From Ophioderma brevispina (lineage: Eukaryota > Echinodermata > Ophiuroidea > Amphilepidida > Ophiodermatidae): 64,000 bases of DNA. The stretch is from NCBI GenBank assembly GCA_023653785.1, contig JAMKCH010019912.1:29287-93286 (forward strand), in the 5' to 3' direction. Numbering within the stretch: the stretch's first letter is position 1; each line of letters opens with the position of its first letter. The notes under the pieces were generated by a model that was given only the letters and a program-made list of their open reading frames with translations, was not told where the DNA came from and did not search any database. This document shows positions 48,472 through 60,520 of this stretch, piece after piece. The translations under genes and the position numbers were made by a program.

Positions 48472-48813
48472 CTCTCTAAATGTACCCGAGTGTGAAAATT
48501 TCACTCCCCGAAAGAGTGAAACTCTTGTAAATGTTTGTACTTAAAAAGAGGAATTACCCCCCACTCAAAAGAATCAAAATCCCTCCAAAAAGAGTGGAAT
48601 TCCACTCGTTTGAGAGTTAAACGAAGGACAACACTTTTGAGGAGTGAAACGTAGGACACAGAAACGAGTGGAAATCCACTCTTTTTTGGAGGATGTTCAC
48701 TCTTTTTGAGTGGGAATTCACTCTTTTTAAGTACAACCACTCATTTTTTTAAGTGGTTTAAAAGAGTTTCACTCTTTTGGGAGTGTACTTTTCACTCGTT
48801 TACATTTAGAAAG
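48472..48813. mobile_element. Near-complete palindromic MITE with TA flanks
   Basis: 342 bp that folds back over most of its length. The ends CTCTCTAAATGTA and TACATTTAGAAAG are inverse and flanked by TA on both sides. Arms continue through GAGTGAAACTCTT, GTACTTAAAAAGAG, CCTCCAAAAAGAGTGGA and CCACTCGTTT, with a small centre near 48640. A TA target suggests Tc1/mariner-like mobilisation. No coding frame of its own. Confidence 0.8.
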
Positions 48814-51800
48814 TACTTAATGATTCTGGAGGGCATGCTGTGATGTATATCCCCCCCCCCCCAAAAAACACTCAACCTGACGCAATAGATTATGTACTAC
48901 TTCGATCCCCCCATATGGTGGTGCAGAAAGTATATTGCTGATTATGTGTACATATCAATTTAGCCAGCCTAGTGATGCAGCATCGAGGAAATTTTGTGCT
49001 TATTAGAAGCCATACATATTTGTGTGTAAAAACTACGATGAAATACTAAATTATTCTTGATTGGGTTTCGATATGTTTGTAGGATGTTTCACCATTAGGA
49101 AACCCGTCAACTTGGGAGGTCCCCTAACAAGATCGTTGTAGTTCAATTTTTTCACCAAGCTGTTTAACCATGAGAAAAACATGAAACCATGAAAAAAAAA
49201 GTAAAAACCCATAAATTATTGAAAGCACGCATGCAGATGACTTACTGTAATTTAGGATTATTGGTATGGAATAGGTATGAGTTGAGTTGTGCAAGATGAT
49301 TGGATGTGGTGTGGGTATGAATTTGTTGTACGAGTTTATTCAAAGTATGTTGAGGGATGTTTTAGAATTCAAGCTTTGTGTCAACTAGCTAGGCAATGTC
49401 CAATAAAACAACATAGGCTAGGCAATTCCAATAAATCCCGTTTTGGTTATGCCATAGATTCTTGAATTAAGTTAGGCTGATTTAGTTTATGTAAGGTTAG
49501 GGTTTTATAAATTTCGGGATTTGGATGAGCGAAATTTGAGTGTAATGAAATCTTAATTATGTAGACCTTTATTTAATTTTAATTGAGTTATGCGAGTTTA
49601 ACTGTTTTGAGCCTAGGTTCAATTTGTTTGTGTTTCTTCAGGAATGATAGGTGGCTGGGTGTCCTTCTGTCTGAAGAACCCCGCCTATTCCCGTGAAATT
49701 TGTTATGTTGAAAATTACGTAGAATTGGGGGCTTGGATTTTTTAACCCATCAATGAGGGTTGTTGCGATCGAGAGCGGCGTTTTTTAATGTCGGCTCTTA
49801 TTAGCGAAAACTAGGCGGTCTTTATGTCTGTTTGCGCCGACAAAATTGCAAATGTTCTAGAGGTGGTGTGGGCCTTTTGTGGTAGAGGAGACTTTATTTT
49901 TTTTAATTTTTTAGTGACGGCAGTGAGTTTGGGGAGGCTTTCTGTTTTCGGCATCTTTGGATGCCTAGCATTGTCGCTTTCTCACGAATGCTATGGGTTT
50001 ATGTGTGCTACTGATAACCGATGGTATTGGGGTGGCGAAAATGAAAACGTGAGCAAAGTGGTCTTGCTACCATATCTACCAATGAGCTACCAGGGCCAGC
50101 TAGGGCAGGGATGAGGTCAGACACGGAAGGGAGTTCATTGGGACTGAGTGGGATTTTAGTGAAACAGGACTCTGATGATGAAGGTCGCACGAGACGATTC
50201 TAGAGAAGCTGGTTACTTCAACAGAGAAGTGAAAAGTGGTCTTCCTATACTACAACAGCAACAAAAAGAGATGGTTGTAAAAACTTGGGCAATGAGAGAA
50301 TAATTAAAAAACTCAATATGATATTATTTACCAATTCTGTAAAGCGTTTTGCAATTCGATGACCCCGGTCCGATTTTGAGACACCAGGATCGACTAAAAA
50401 GAACAAATTGTGTATGGCACCCACACTGCGCAAGGGCGTGTCTTTACACAACGGAATAATCTAATTAGGTCGCCCAGGGCAACCGGGCACGTGTCGGCCC
50501 AGCCAGTAGCACACTCGAGGCATAGGCCTATAGACGTGTTATAGCTTTACAGTTTGCTCGAGGTATGATGTTTTGATTTTTATTTTGTCAGGTACTCAAA
50601 ACGTCGAAACAACAAAATCAAGTGGTAAAACTTGGAGGGGCGTCAGCTAATCGCCACAACAACCATAGGAACGCAGTGCAGAGGCAGAATGGAATGTTGT
50701 GTACAGTTGCTTGATTTTATGCTGCTTAATGGAGGTAAAATAGGGCAAATTCCAATTTGTTCAGGCAGCTGGAATGAACATCGGTGATATTAATTTTCAT
50801 GATCCCATCTTTGAGAGCAGCCTGGCTAATCATTTGCCGATGTAGGTAAGAGCTTCTACACCCCATCTCATGCTCTCATTGAGGTTGTGTAATCAGATTG
50901 TGATCCTATTCGCTGTCCAATAATTTCTTATACAAGATAAGACATTTTTGTACAACCTTTTAATTAAATTGTTCATTTTGGCCCACCGAGTATTTACTAT
51001 ATATTCCTCCGTGGATTGATGTTGAACTTTCGTCCAATGTTTTTTAATTAGAAGTTAGTAAAACCAAAATAACAGTAAATGGGGGGGGGGAAGTGGGAAA
51101 GTATTTTTTAAATTATTTTTAAAAATACAAACCTAGATTTGACCATTGAAAATAAATACTGGTGTTATTATAACTAGACGTAAAATATGATAAAAATAAA
51201 AGAGACTTGGACAATAAAACACCAAATAAACAATAACAGGGAAAAAACTATTGTATACAAAGGACTCACCTTTCATTAAATGGTTAGGAAAAATTCCAAA
51301 TAGAGATAGGCAATGACGAAAATCCCCCCAAGTCCGATATTAAACACGTGTTCCATCTCCACCTGGTCTGCATCTAATTTTTAGAAAAAAGGGACCTGTC
51401 GATTTTGTTATGTGAGCTATCAAATAAACCTCGACTATATCACGCGCCCTCAGGGTTTTTTTGTTTATATTTGTTTCACTATTGAACTGCTTGTTTCTAT
51501 TTGTATTAACATTGTAATGCTGAAGCATGTGGTAATTAGTGGGCCCCAGCAATCGTCAATTAAGAGGTTGTTTTATTATGGGTTAGATAAACCAACATGT
51601 TGAAAAAATTTCTATCAGTATAAATTGTTCCCGCCCCTACAAAAAATGGTTTAACCTAAATTTGCATGGAACTGCCGGAAGGGTCTTGTGAATGAAAGTA
51701 GCTATGAGGCGGTACCAGATAAGTTGAGCGATATGAGCGTCAGTGTCGGACGTTTCAAAAACATACATCACATCCTTCGAAAATTTAATTTGGAAATCTC

Positions 51801-53639
51801 AATGTAACACATTATGGAAGTTGATTTCATGAATGATATGATAATGAGTGGAGGGGAACTTTATTTTGCTTTGTTTGAAAAGTAACGTTCGCACGTTTCA
51901 TCATGTTAGTACAGCTACGTATGATAATAACACTTCATAATGAATGTCGAATGGATTGGCCAAAGATAATTTTACGGTACCAGTTCGGATGCATGAATGA
52001 CATATTTCGCTGTACATTCGCAATCGGATATAGATAGTATGTAGACCGCAGCAGGGTCTCAAAAGATTCCAAGTTCTACTTGTTTACATCAAAAAATTCG
52101 TGAAAAACATGATAAAAAAACTATAATATAACAACAGGGGACAGATTGCATTTTAGAAGGTTGGCAAATTTGGGCTTTTGATGCCCAAACCAGTGTCCAA
52201 AAGCTTCCAAAATATTTGAGAGCCCACGTGGCCACGTAACCATAATGTGTATTGATCCCCAGATAAATCTAAAACTCCTTTATTTCTCGAGCCTATCAGC
52301 TTACCTTGCCGTTTCTCCTAATTTTGATCGATCTCTTTCCGTTTAACGCCGAACCATGGATAATGTTGGATATTTACCAGTAAATTGACAAACACACGCT
52401 GTCGGGAAAGACGCCGTACCTTAGCAATGCGAGAAGAGTAGCATCTTGATTCTTCAATATTTATACTAATAGATAACCTGGAAGAAATACGACGAACCGA
52501 TACTAGTACAAATTAACAAAATTGGGCTCAAAGTTTGGAGTGTCAGAGCATGTTGAACTCTCCGAAAAGGGAAGCAGGAGGTTAATTGAGACAGATTTGA
52601 AGTCGGCAAGGTCCGATGGGAGCTATTTTATAAAGGTGAGGGGCGCGAAATGGGTCAAAAACGGTCGTAAAGTAGAATATAGTAAATATTTTTACCAGGG
52701 TCGCCAGAATAATGGTAATATAAAGTGTAAATTCGTTGTAAAATTTGGTCATCTGTCTATAGGGATAAAGGAAAATCGTATTCTTGAGAATTGTTTATTC
52801 CAATCGTCTCATCTAAGTCTCTGTTTATTCCTGGTCGTGAACGGGCACTGTTTGGGAATGTGTAGAGATCAGTGTGCCGGGTCACATCTTCGTCCCACAT
52901 GTTCGCCCAGACCGGGTTATCGTGTTTATTCGAATGTAGAGCTCCATTTTCATAATATACTTATCGTCAATGTTCAGGTTTTTGCTTGATTAGAAATTTA
53001 TCCAATAACACAGACTCCCCAATACGACGATCTAATGGTCCGGACTAGAAAACAAACACAAGAATGTGAATGTGCCTTCGGGCTCATGGTGATCCCCAAA
53101 AATTTTACAAAACACACCATGGTGTTGTACGGAGCGGAGTTAACAAGATCGAGTACAAGCACGTGTAATTTACGATGTGGTTTATGCAAATGACCCACCT
53201 GAGGATTCGCGCCAAAAACGGGCTGGGTTCCAGTGGGGATTTGCCCCCCATTTGGAGCCGAAAACCCGACGTTAAACATTAGTGGGGAGGAATCACTACG
53301 GGGGCACCCGAAACTTTTCACCTGCCTTTGTTTTTAGGGATTCGTGATGTCATAATAGATTGCAGTCAGGTCTAAATGCATCATTTATTAATATTAATAT
53401 AATCCTCCGTTTCCAATAAACAATAACTTATTTTTAAAAAACACATTTGATTCATGATGTTACTTTAAGTCTTAGGTTACACCTTCCCTATAATGTCTCC
53501 ATTTGGACCTACCACTAGAAGAGATGGGGAGATAGGCCACGGGTATCGGTCTGGATTCTCGGGAGGCCAAGGATCATTAGGTCACGAAACTAAGTGGCGT
53601 GGGTGTAGCTTAGGCAGGAAATAGATCAACTTTGATTGA
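48814..53639. other. Long stretch with no recognisable gene
   Basis: AT-rich with scattered short frames. Two are longer: 49824-50114 (96 residues, hydrophobic) and 52522-52989 (155 residues, basic in the first half). Neither has a motif I know, a signal peptide I trust, or evident splice sites. No inverted-repeat element or tandem array was seen. A C run lies at 48851-48862 and a G run at 51080-51089. Confidence 0.4.
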
Positions 53640-55625
53640 TTAGTGGATCAAAGGTCATCTGGGATCATTCAAGGTCAAAGAAAGTCAATGGTTAAACATT
53701 GGTTTTTCGGCGACGAGGAGTCGCATCGTTCCATAACTGGTGGGTGGGTGCCCCTTGGGCCCGTCTCGAAGACCCAAATTTTGATTGGTCTGTGGATCAA
53801 AGGTTCATCAGGGGTCATTCAAGGTCCAAAGGAGGTCAAATGGGGTGCTAAACAATTTTTTTATTGGTGTACTGTTTTATGGACATGAAAACTTGGAAGG
53901 GGCGTTGATTGTTGATGCCGAAAATTTAAAGGTCACAACAAGGGGGTCATAGGGGTCATTCAAGGTTCAAAGGAGGATAAACGTCGGTTTGTCTCGGGAG
54001 ACCGAGAGAGTACACGTTCCTGAACTTGGTGGGTGGTGGGTTTTGCCCCGTGACCGTCCGAAAATGATTTTGTATTGGTTTGTGGATTCAAAGGTCAAAG
54101 GGTCATTCAAGGTCAAAGGAGGTCAAATGAGGTAAACGTTGGTGTATGGACAGAAATTGGAGAGAGCGTGTGTGTCGAGTGTTGATGCCCAAATAAATGT
54201 TAAAGGTCATGAAAAAATTATCTATATTATTAAGACCGGTGGTGCCGTCTGTTGTGTGTATGACTGCGTCTATTTTATCGGAGCCCGAGGGAAACTTGGT
54301 GGGTGGGGGGGGGTGAACATGCGGTTGCCCCTTGCAGAAAGAAGACCGAATTTGTATGGTTAGTGGATCAAAGGTCAGCGGGGGTCATTTGAGGTCAAAC
54401 AGGTCAAATGGGACAGCGTCGATTTTATCAGAGACCGAGGTGAAACTGGTGGGTGGGTGCCCCTTGACCGTCCGAAATACTGAGATGTATTGGTTAGGGC
54501 ATACTTGGAAAGTTGGTGAATTGACTTGAAACTTGGGAGGGTTGGGTCGGTTTTTTGATTTGCCAAATAATGTTGAGGTCAGGACAAGGTCATTAGGGGT
54601 CATCAAGTCAAAATGAGGTTAAATGTTTGTTCTCGGAGGGACCGATGGGCCACGTTCCTGAAACTTGGTGGGTTGGGTGCCCCATGACCGTCCCAATTCC
54701 AAGGTTGTATTGGTTAGTGGAATCAAAGGTAATCAGGGGTCATTTAAGTTCAAATACGGTCATCCAATTGGGGAGTAAGGGGTTAAACAATGGTGATGGA
54801 CATGCAACTTGGGAGATGGGGTCAGGAGGTTTTTTTCGGTTTGTGATGCCAAACAATTTTTTTTAAGGTCAGGACAAGGTCATTAGGGTCTCATTCAAGG
54901 TCAAATGAAGGTTTTAAGTTTGTTTCTCGGAGATAAAGGGTCGCATGGTCCTGAAATTGTGGGGGGGTGCCCCCCTTGACGTCAGAAGACCGAGTTGATT
55001 GGTTAGGGATCAAGCATTAAGTCAAATGAGCGTCAAAGGGATAACATTGTGTATGGACCATGAACTTGCGAGAGTGGGGTCGCATGTTGATCCCAAAAAT
55101 CTTAAAGGTCCAACAAGGTCATCAGGGGGTAAGTCAGGTTGAAAACTTGGTGGGCAGGGTCTATTGTGATGCCCAAAAATATTTGTAAAGGTCACGACAA
55201 AGTCGAATCAGGGGTCATTCGTCAAACTAAACAAAAATGGGGGTAACCTTGGTGTATGGACGTGAAACTTTGGGGAAGGGGGGTGCGATGTGGATTGGCC
55301 GAATATTTAAAGGTCCAGGTCATCAGGGGTTCAGTCTCAGTCAAGGTCAAATGGGGTGTAAACAGATATGTATGGACATGAAACAGACAAAATTCAGGTG
55401 GGCAGGGTTGATTGTTGATGCCGAAAAATGTATAAGGTCATCAACCAGGTCATCAGGGTTATTCAAGGTTCAATCATAAGGATGGTCAAATGGGGTGAAA
55501 CTTTTGATGTTATGGACATGAAACTTGGAGGGGGGGGGGGGATGGGGGTCGGTCGATTGTTAATGCCGAAAATTTTAAAAAGGCACAAAGTCATTAGGGG
55601 TCCTTCAAGGTCAAAGGAAACCGCA
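53640..55625 (+). repeat. Tandem repeat rich in AAGGTCA motifs
   Basis: Degenerate alternating blocks. One reads approximately GTGGATCAAAGGTCATCAGG, GGTCATTCAAGGTCAAAGGA, GGTCAAATGGGGTAAACG. The other reads ATGGACATGAAACTTGGGAG or CTGAAACTTGGTGGGTGGGTG, CCCCTTGACCGTCCGAAGACC. Blocks recur roughly every 170-200 bp with many indels. Small frames across it are repeat artefacts. Confidence 0.88.
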
Positions 55626-58600
55626 AACAGCAAGAGATGACTCCAAACTTAATCAACTATGCTTCCCTAACACCCCAATTGATGGGTTACTGCATCATTG
55701 ATGCACTGTTGTTATAGAACACCGCAATTCAGTATTTGTGATTGTGTATCGGTTGTGTAATTTACAACATGAAGGGCTTTTGTGTTTGTATAAAGAAAAC
55801 TGTTCAATTATTTTTTTGTGAATATTTGTTGAAAGTGTTAATTTGAAGTTTAATGGAGAATGAAGTATTTCTAAACAAAGGTCTACATTAGTTTGCGGTT
55901 GTATTAGATTAAAATATTAGTTTCGTTCAGTAGGTAATTAGAATGAGGTATTTTAATTTTAAGTTAAGGTAGGTTATTGCCCACATTTTGGATGTTGATC
56001 GAATTGAATAATCAAAAATGAGTGGCACTGTGTGATACTCATGCAAATAATTAAATTTCTTACTCTGATGTGGAATATTTGTTTTTTAGAAATAACGAAT
56101 TGGTGAATTGAAATAGATTGGAGTTAACTGTTGCGTGTGCAATATTAACATAAATATGGACGTGTTGCCAATATCAATTTAAATTTGTAGACTGAAGACT
56201 GAAGAGTTTGGTTTGTTTGTGTTTGCGGTGAATAATCTTATACTTATATCAGCGAAAATGGTTTGAAAAATTTTGGATGTAGATGGTGTTAATTGGCAAA
56301 ATTGATTTTGTGTATGCAGATTTGTGATTATCGAGTCCTTTGGATTTAATTTAAGGGAGTGTATTTTGGATTGGGATAATCGTTGTAAAATAAACAATGT
56401 TCCATGAAAGATTTTGCAATGGAATTTAATCCATTTAATGATTTTTGAAATGGAAACTAGATAATGTAGATTTAGTAATGACAAGCGTATATTTTTTTAT
56501 GCGACACTAATGAAGAAAGTATATTTTACATACCTTTTGAACGATTTGCTATACTAGTAAATTGAACGATCAATGAATTTTTTACGATTTCGTCTGAACG
56601 AATGTTTAATGATGGATATGCATGAAATTAAGATTTTTTTTTCAATGATGCTGCATGATCACAATTATGTACTTAATATTGGTTACATGGTAGTTTTAAG
56701 TATGTGCAAATGCTAATGTGCGACACTCCTGTTGTACTTATATTTTATAGAAAATGTAAACGGTGAAGACACCTTCTGCAAAGGAGGGTAGGTAGTAAAG
56801 TAGGATATTTATTAGGAGATATTATTGTGAGATATTATTAATTTCTTGATTAGTATTTTTATGTAGGAGTACACATTAAATTATGACAATGCATTTTGTG
56901 GGAGTGAAACTGTTGGTATGGCGCAACTTTGGTGGTATTGCTAGTTTTGTAACGAATAAGTTATTACGCCAAAATGTCATTGGTCCTTTTAGCCTACGGT
57001 GAGTTGTAATTGACCAATCACAGAAGGGCACGCCGGTAGCGTCGCGTGGGTGTGATTGTGATTGATAGTGTGGCCAAATCTCACTCGATATTTTGGTTTC
57101 TTCAGCGGCGGACTGTTCCGTCTCAGCTCCTTAACTAATATGATTTTATTTGTGTCGTCGTGTCGCAAATTTTTTTTTAATTAAACTCTTAGTTTCAGTA
57201 AAGTATGTCTGCACGTTATAATTTGTTCATCTCAAGTCTATGCTTGTTACATTCAGCACCTTTAGCTGTTGTAACTGTACCCACGTTACCCGGAAGCGAA
57301 ACCTAAATCATATGTTTACACCCAGGTGCAGGATGTTCTCATAAGAGGAAAAATCAACAATTCGACCATCTGATACAAAACCATCCATAGAACCTTTGTT
57401 TATTCGGAGATATTTGAGATAAATGGGGACTGATAACATAGTCTCTTAGGCAGGACCAAAGTAGATAATTATTTTTGCAGACGAACAACAGGCTACAACG
57501 ATGGGAACCCACACTTTAGTAGATCCCGACTAGGGGAGAGGATGACATTCATTTAGAGGTAGTATCAGGATTTGACAATCAGAAATCCGAAAAATCCCAG
57601 GCGGTGCCGGTCATTGATATTCGTTACTAAAGTTGGGATTTAGAGGTGGCGAACTGGGGTGTGTAAGACCAATTGCCGAAATATCGCTAAAATCGCCCTT
57701 CTTTGGGGACCAAGTTTAACTCATCAATTTCATTTAAGCTTACCAAACAGACACTCTACAGCTTTGGCATTAGTTATAAAACGATATTTGGAGCAACTTT
57801 TCATCCAACAAAAATGTTGGATATTGAAGACATTTGAGAAAAAAAAATTTGAAATTGAATAGTTTAGGGATTTTATTTCAAATGGCCGGTGCCTTCTCTC
57901 TTCAGCAGACCACAAGTACGTGATTGCGTGGGACGAGATTAAAATATGAGCTTTGTGGATGTTTGGTTACAGAGAATGGACAAGTATATTAGCTCGTCAC
58001 CCATCGCCATAATATCTTTGCCCATCACCGAGCCCGACCGAGTCCCGCGTCGATGAGTTGCCCTAACATTGCATCCCGATTTTGCATTCATATTCAAACT
58101 ATCGTAAAATAAAGCCCACAAAACGATTCTGAAAAATTAAAGGATGGAGTCTGGGCGGAGGAGAGGAGGATTGCTGTGCAGGTGCATTGTACTGCTGTTT
58201 GTCCGCGGGCTAGCTGCAGCACCATGCATGGGCACTTGCATGACTGCAGTGTGGGTGATGGTGTTGGTGACTGAGCGGGGGGGCTGTGTGGGCATTGCTA
58301 TGCAGAATCACCAGCACCATTCAAAGGCTGAGTGGGCAGCGTTTATTGAAAGCACTTGCCCAAATGCCTTGGTATATGTGTTTTTGAAATTTTCAACTTA
58401 TGCATTTGGTTTGGCTTTCACTGTTAGTCAAGGTTCGGAAAGAAGAATTAGTATTCTGCCACAGCAGCTACGAGTGCGGACAAACGTTAAGGAATTAAAA
58501 ACCGCATGTAAAAGGGCCGAATTTTAAGTGGGGGCAAAAAACTAAATTCATCCCTATGTTCAACAGGGCAGGCTGTTGAACAGCAACGCCCATACAACAT

Positions 58601-58645
58601 TGTACAAACCGTGTAAGTTTGGTACACTGACTATCGCAGAGCATA
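55626..58645. other. AT-rich, no recognisable gene
   Basis: Very AT-rich to about 56930. A short CpG-bearing segment at 57005-57135 contains GACCAATCAC (a CCAAT-type box) and GTAGCGTCGCGTGGG, which is promoter-like in composition only. A 127-residue frame at 58144-58527 starts with an Arg-rich then hydrophobic stretch. I do not recognise it and rate it as probably chance. Confidence 0.4.
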
Positions 58646-59537
58646 AAGGCATAACGTATGGCTGCAACACGTTGCGGAGAAAGTTACCAAAGCGTTTCGA
58701 CATTCGGCAATGCGTTGCGGCAGGCCAATCAAAATCGTGAAATTTCTGTGACGTATTTAAAAAAAGAACCACAATGCATGCTAGATACTTGCAACATTGT
58801 TGCAAACCTGCACCGATACGTTGCGAGCTCACAACGGTTGGCAAGCTTAACCACACGCGTTGCTAAGGTCACAGGCCATAAGGGTTGTAGAATGTATTGC
58901 CGCACACACGTTGTGAGAAAAAGTCCCAACACGTGCGACAATTCGGCAACGCGTTGCGACATTTCAGAAACGCGTTGCGGTGTCGGCCCAATCAAAACAT
59001 GAATTTCTGTGACGTATTTCAAAATATAATCTCACAAGCGTTGCGAGGTTGCAAACCTTCACAAACGCGTTGGTGAGGCTTGAAACGCGTGTGAAAGCCA
59101 TAAGGGTCATTAACGTATTGCCGCCACGCGTTTGTGGATACTATTTTTGAAAATACGTCACAGAAATTCATGATTTGATGGCCGACGCAGCAAACGTCGT
59201 TGCCAGAAACAGGTCGAGTCGCAACGCGTTGCTCCTTTCTCACAACGCGTGGCGGCAATACGTGATACCCTTATGGCTTGTGGACCTTCGCAACGCATTG
59301 TAAAGCTCGCAACGCGCTTGTTGAATTCTCGGCAACGCGTTGTGAAGGCTTGCAAAGCATGTGAGTTTCAACCAACGCGTGCGAGATACATTGCAACGCA
59401 TTGTGGGTCTATTTTTTTTAGATACGTCACAGAAATTGATCATTTTAATTGGCCAACAACGCAACGCGTTGTGATATTTCGGCAACGCGATGCTACTTTC
59501 TCGCAACGCGTGCAGGCAATACGTTATGGCCGTAGTT
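58646..59537. mobile_element. Second foldback-like element, ACGCGT-rich
   Basis: About 0.89 kb. Each half holds two tandem ~230-bp units and the halves are inverted to each other around 59100. Unit landmarks on the left are CATAACGTAT or GTATTGCCGC, GTTGCGAGAAAGT, GGCAACGCGTTGCGAC, CCAATCAAAA and AATTTCTGTGACGTATTT. The right half carries their inverses (AAATACGTCACAGAAATT, GCAACGCGTTG, GGCAATACGTTATGG). GCATA lies just outside both ends (58641-58645 and 59538-59542) and could be a target duplication, but this is weak. Small frames in both strands are artefacts of the stop-poor repeat. Confidence 0.78.
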
Positions 59538-60378
59538 GCATACACGACAGCTTGGTCAAGACCACAGCCTCAGATTACGACCCACCCAAACGTGGCAATA
59601 ACTTATCGCAGAAACCTCGGACTGAACTGCTAGGATAAGACATGCATTGCAAGCTAGTGGACTAGTCAGTCCGCAAATAGCCAGTCAAACAACCATAATT
59701 CAAGAATTCAAAGTCAAAGAAAGCTAAGAAAGGGGGTGAACCGAAGCATTCATTGGTCCATTTTTAGGGTTTGGGAATGTCTTGTTTGGTCACCTGTGAC
59801 GTCATTGACCACCTAACTCACTGAAGGAATAAGGCCGTTAACGGACTAAAGCGACATGCTGAGATGGGTATGTTGGTCAACCTCTGAAATCACATGGCGT
59901 AACAAGATATTTTATTGACTTCGGGTCTCCCTCACTTGAAATCGCATTGATACCAAAAAAACAGCCAGATATTACCAAATTTGAGTTAATCAGGACCAGC
60001 CATTTTGGATATTCTGAAAAGGAGAGTAAGTACCGGTGTGAAAGCAGATATAGTCCGGTGGGAACAAAGGTCCGGGCTCCATAGACGATAACGGAATCAA
60101 AGCGTGAAACTAATATTGCGTTAAGAGTCAATGAATTGAGTGCTCTATATTCTTTACCATGTACATTGGACTATGAGTACCTACCGGACTATAATTACTC
60201 TACACCGGTTCCCAAAATAAGAATGGACATTTATAACGCGCCAGACTCCGGCCCGAATTTCGCTCACTGCGCTGTTGCCAAATTATTATTATCGCCATCA
60301 TTCAGGGCATCGGTCATGTGCAATCATTCGCCTAAATCATCAAAATCATACCTTTATTCGCATTCTAAAAGCTTATCA
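59538..60378. other. No recognisable gene
   Basis: One perfect TGACGTCA octamer near 59797. The 96-residue frame at 60136-60426 runs into the following MITE and is probably chance. Confidence 0.45.
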
Positions 60379-60520
60379 TTTAAATGCTGGCTCAGAGATT
60401 TCGAGAAATATATAAATTTTGAGTAGAAATTAAAAATTTCATCAAGAACTAAAGATAGTCAAAAATGTTCCAAGTCCAAGTTAGAGATGAATCGGGTTTT
60501 CCGTTAAAAAGTCTGATAAC
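60379..60520 (+). mobile_element. TTAA-type MITE family A, truncated copy 4
   Basis: Starts TTTAAATGCTGGCTCAGAGA and continues with AAGAACTAAAGATAGTC and TTAGAGATGAATC, as in copies at 11598 and 21817. Similarity is lost after about 60500, so the right part is missing. Confidence 0.65.

Noticed and set aside
57005..57135. Promoter-like CCAAT box and CpG patch
   Set aside because: No TATA or initiator arrangement I trust and no exon downstream; mentioned only as composition.
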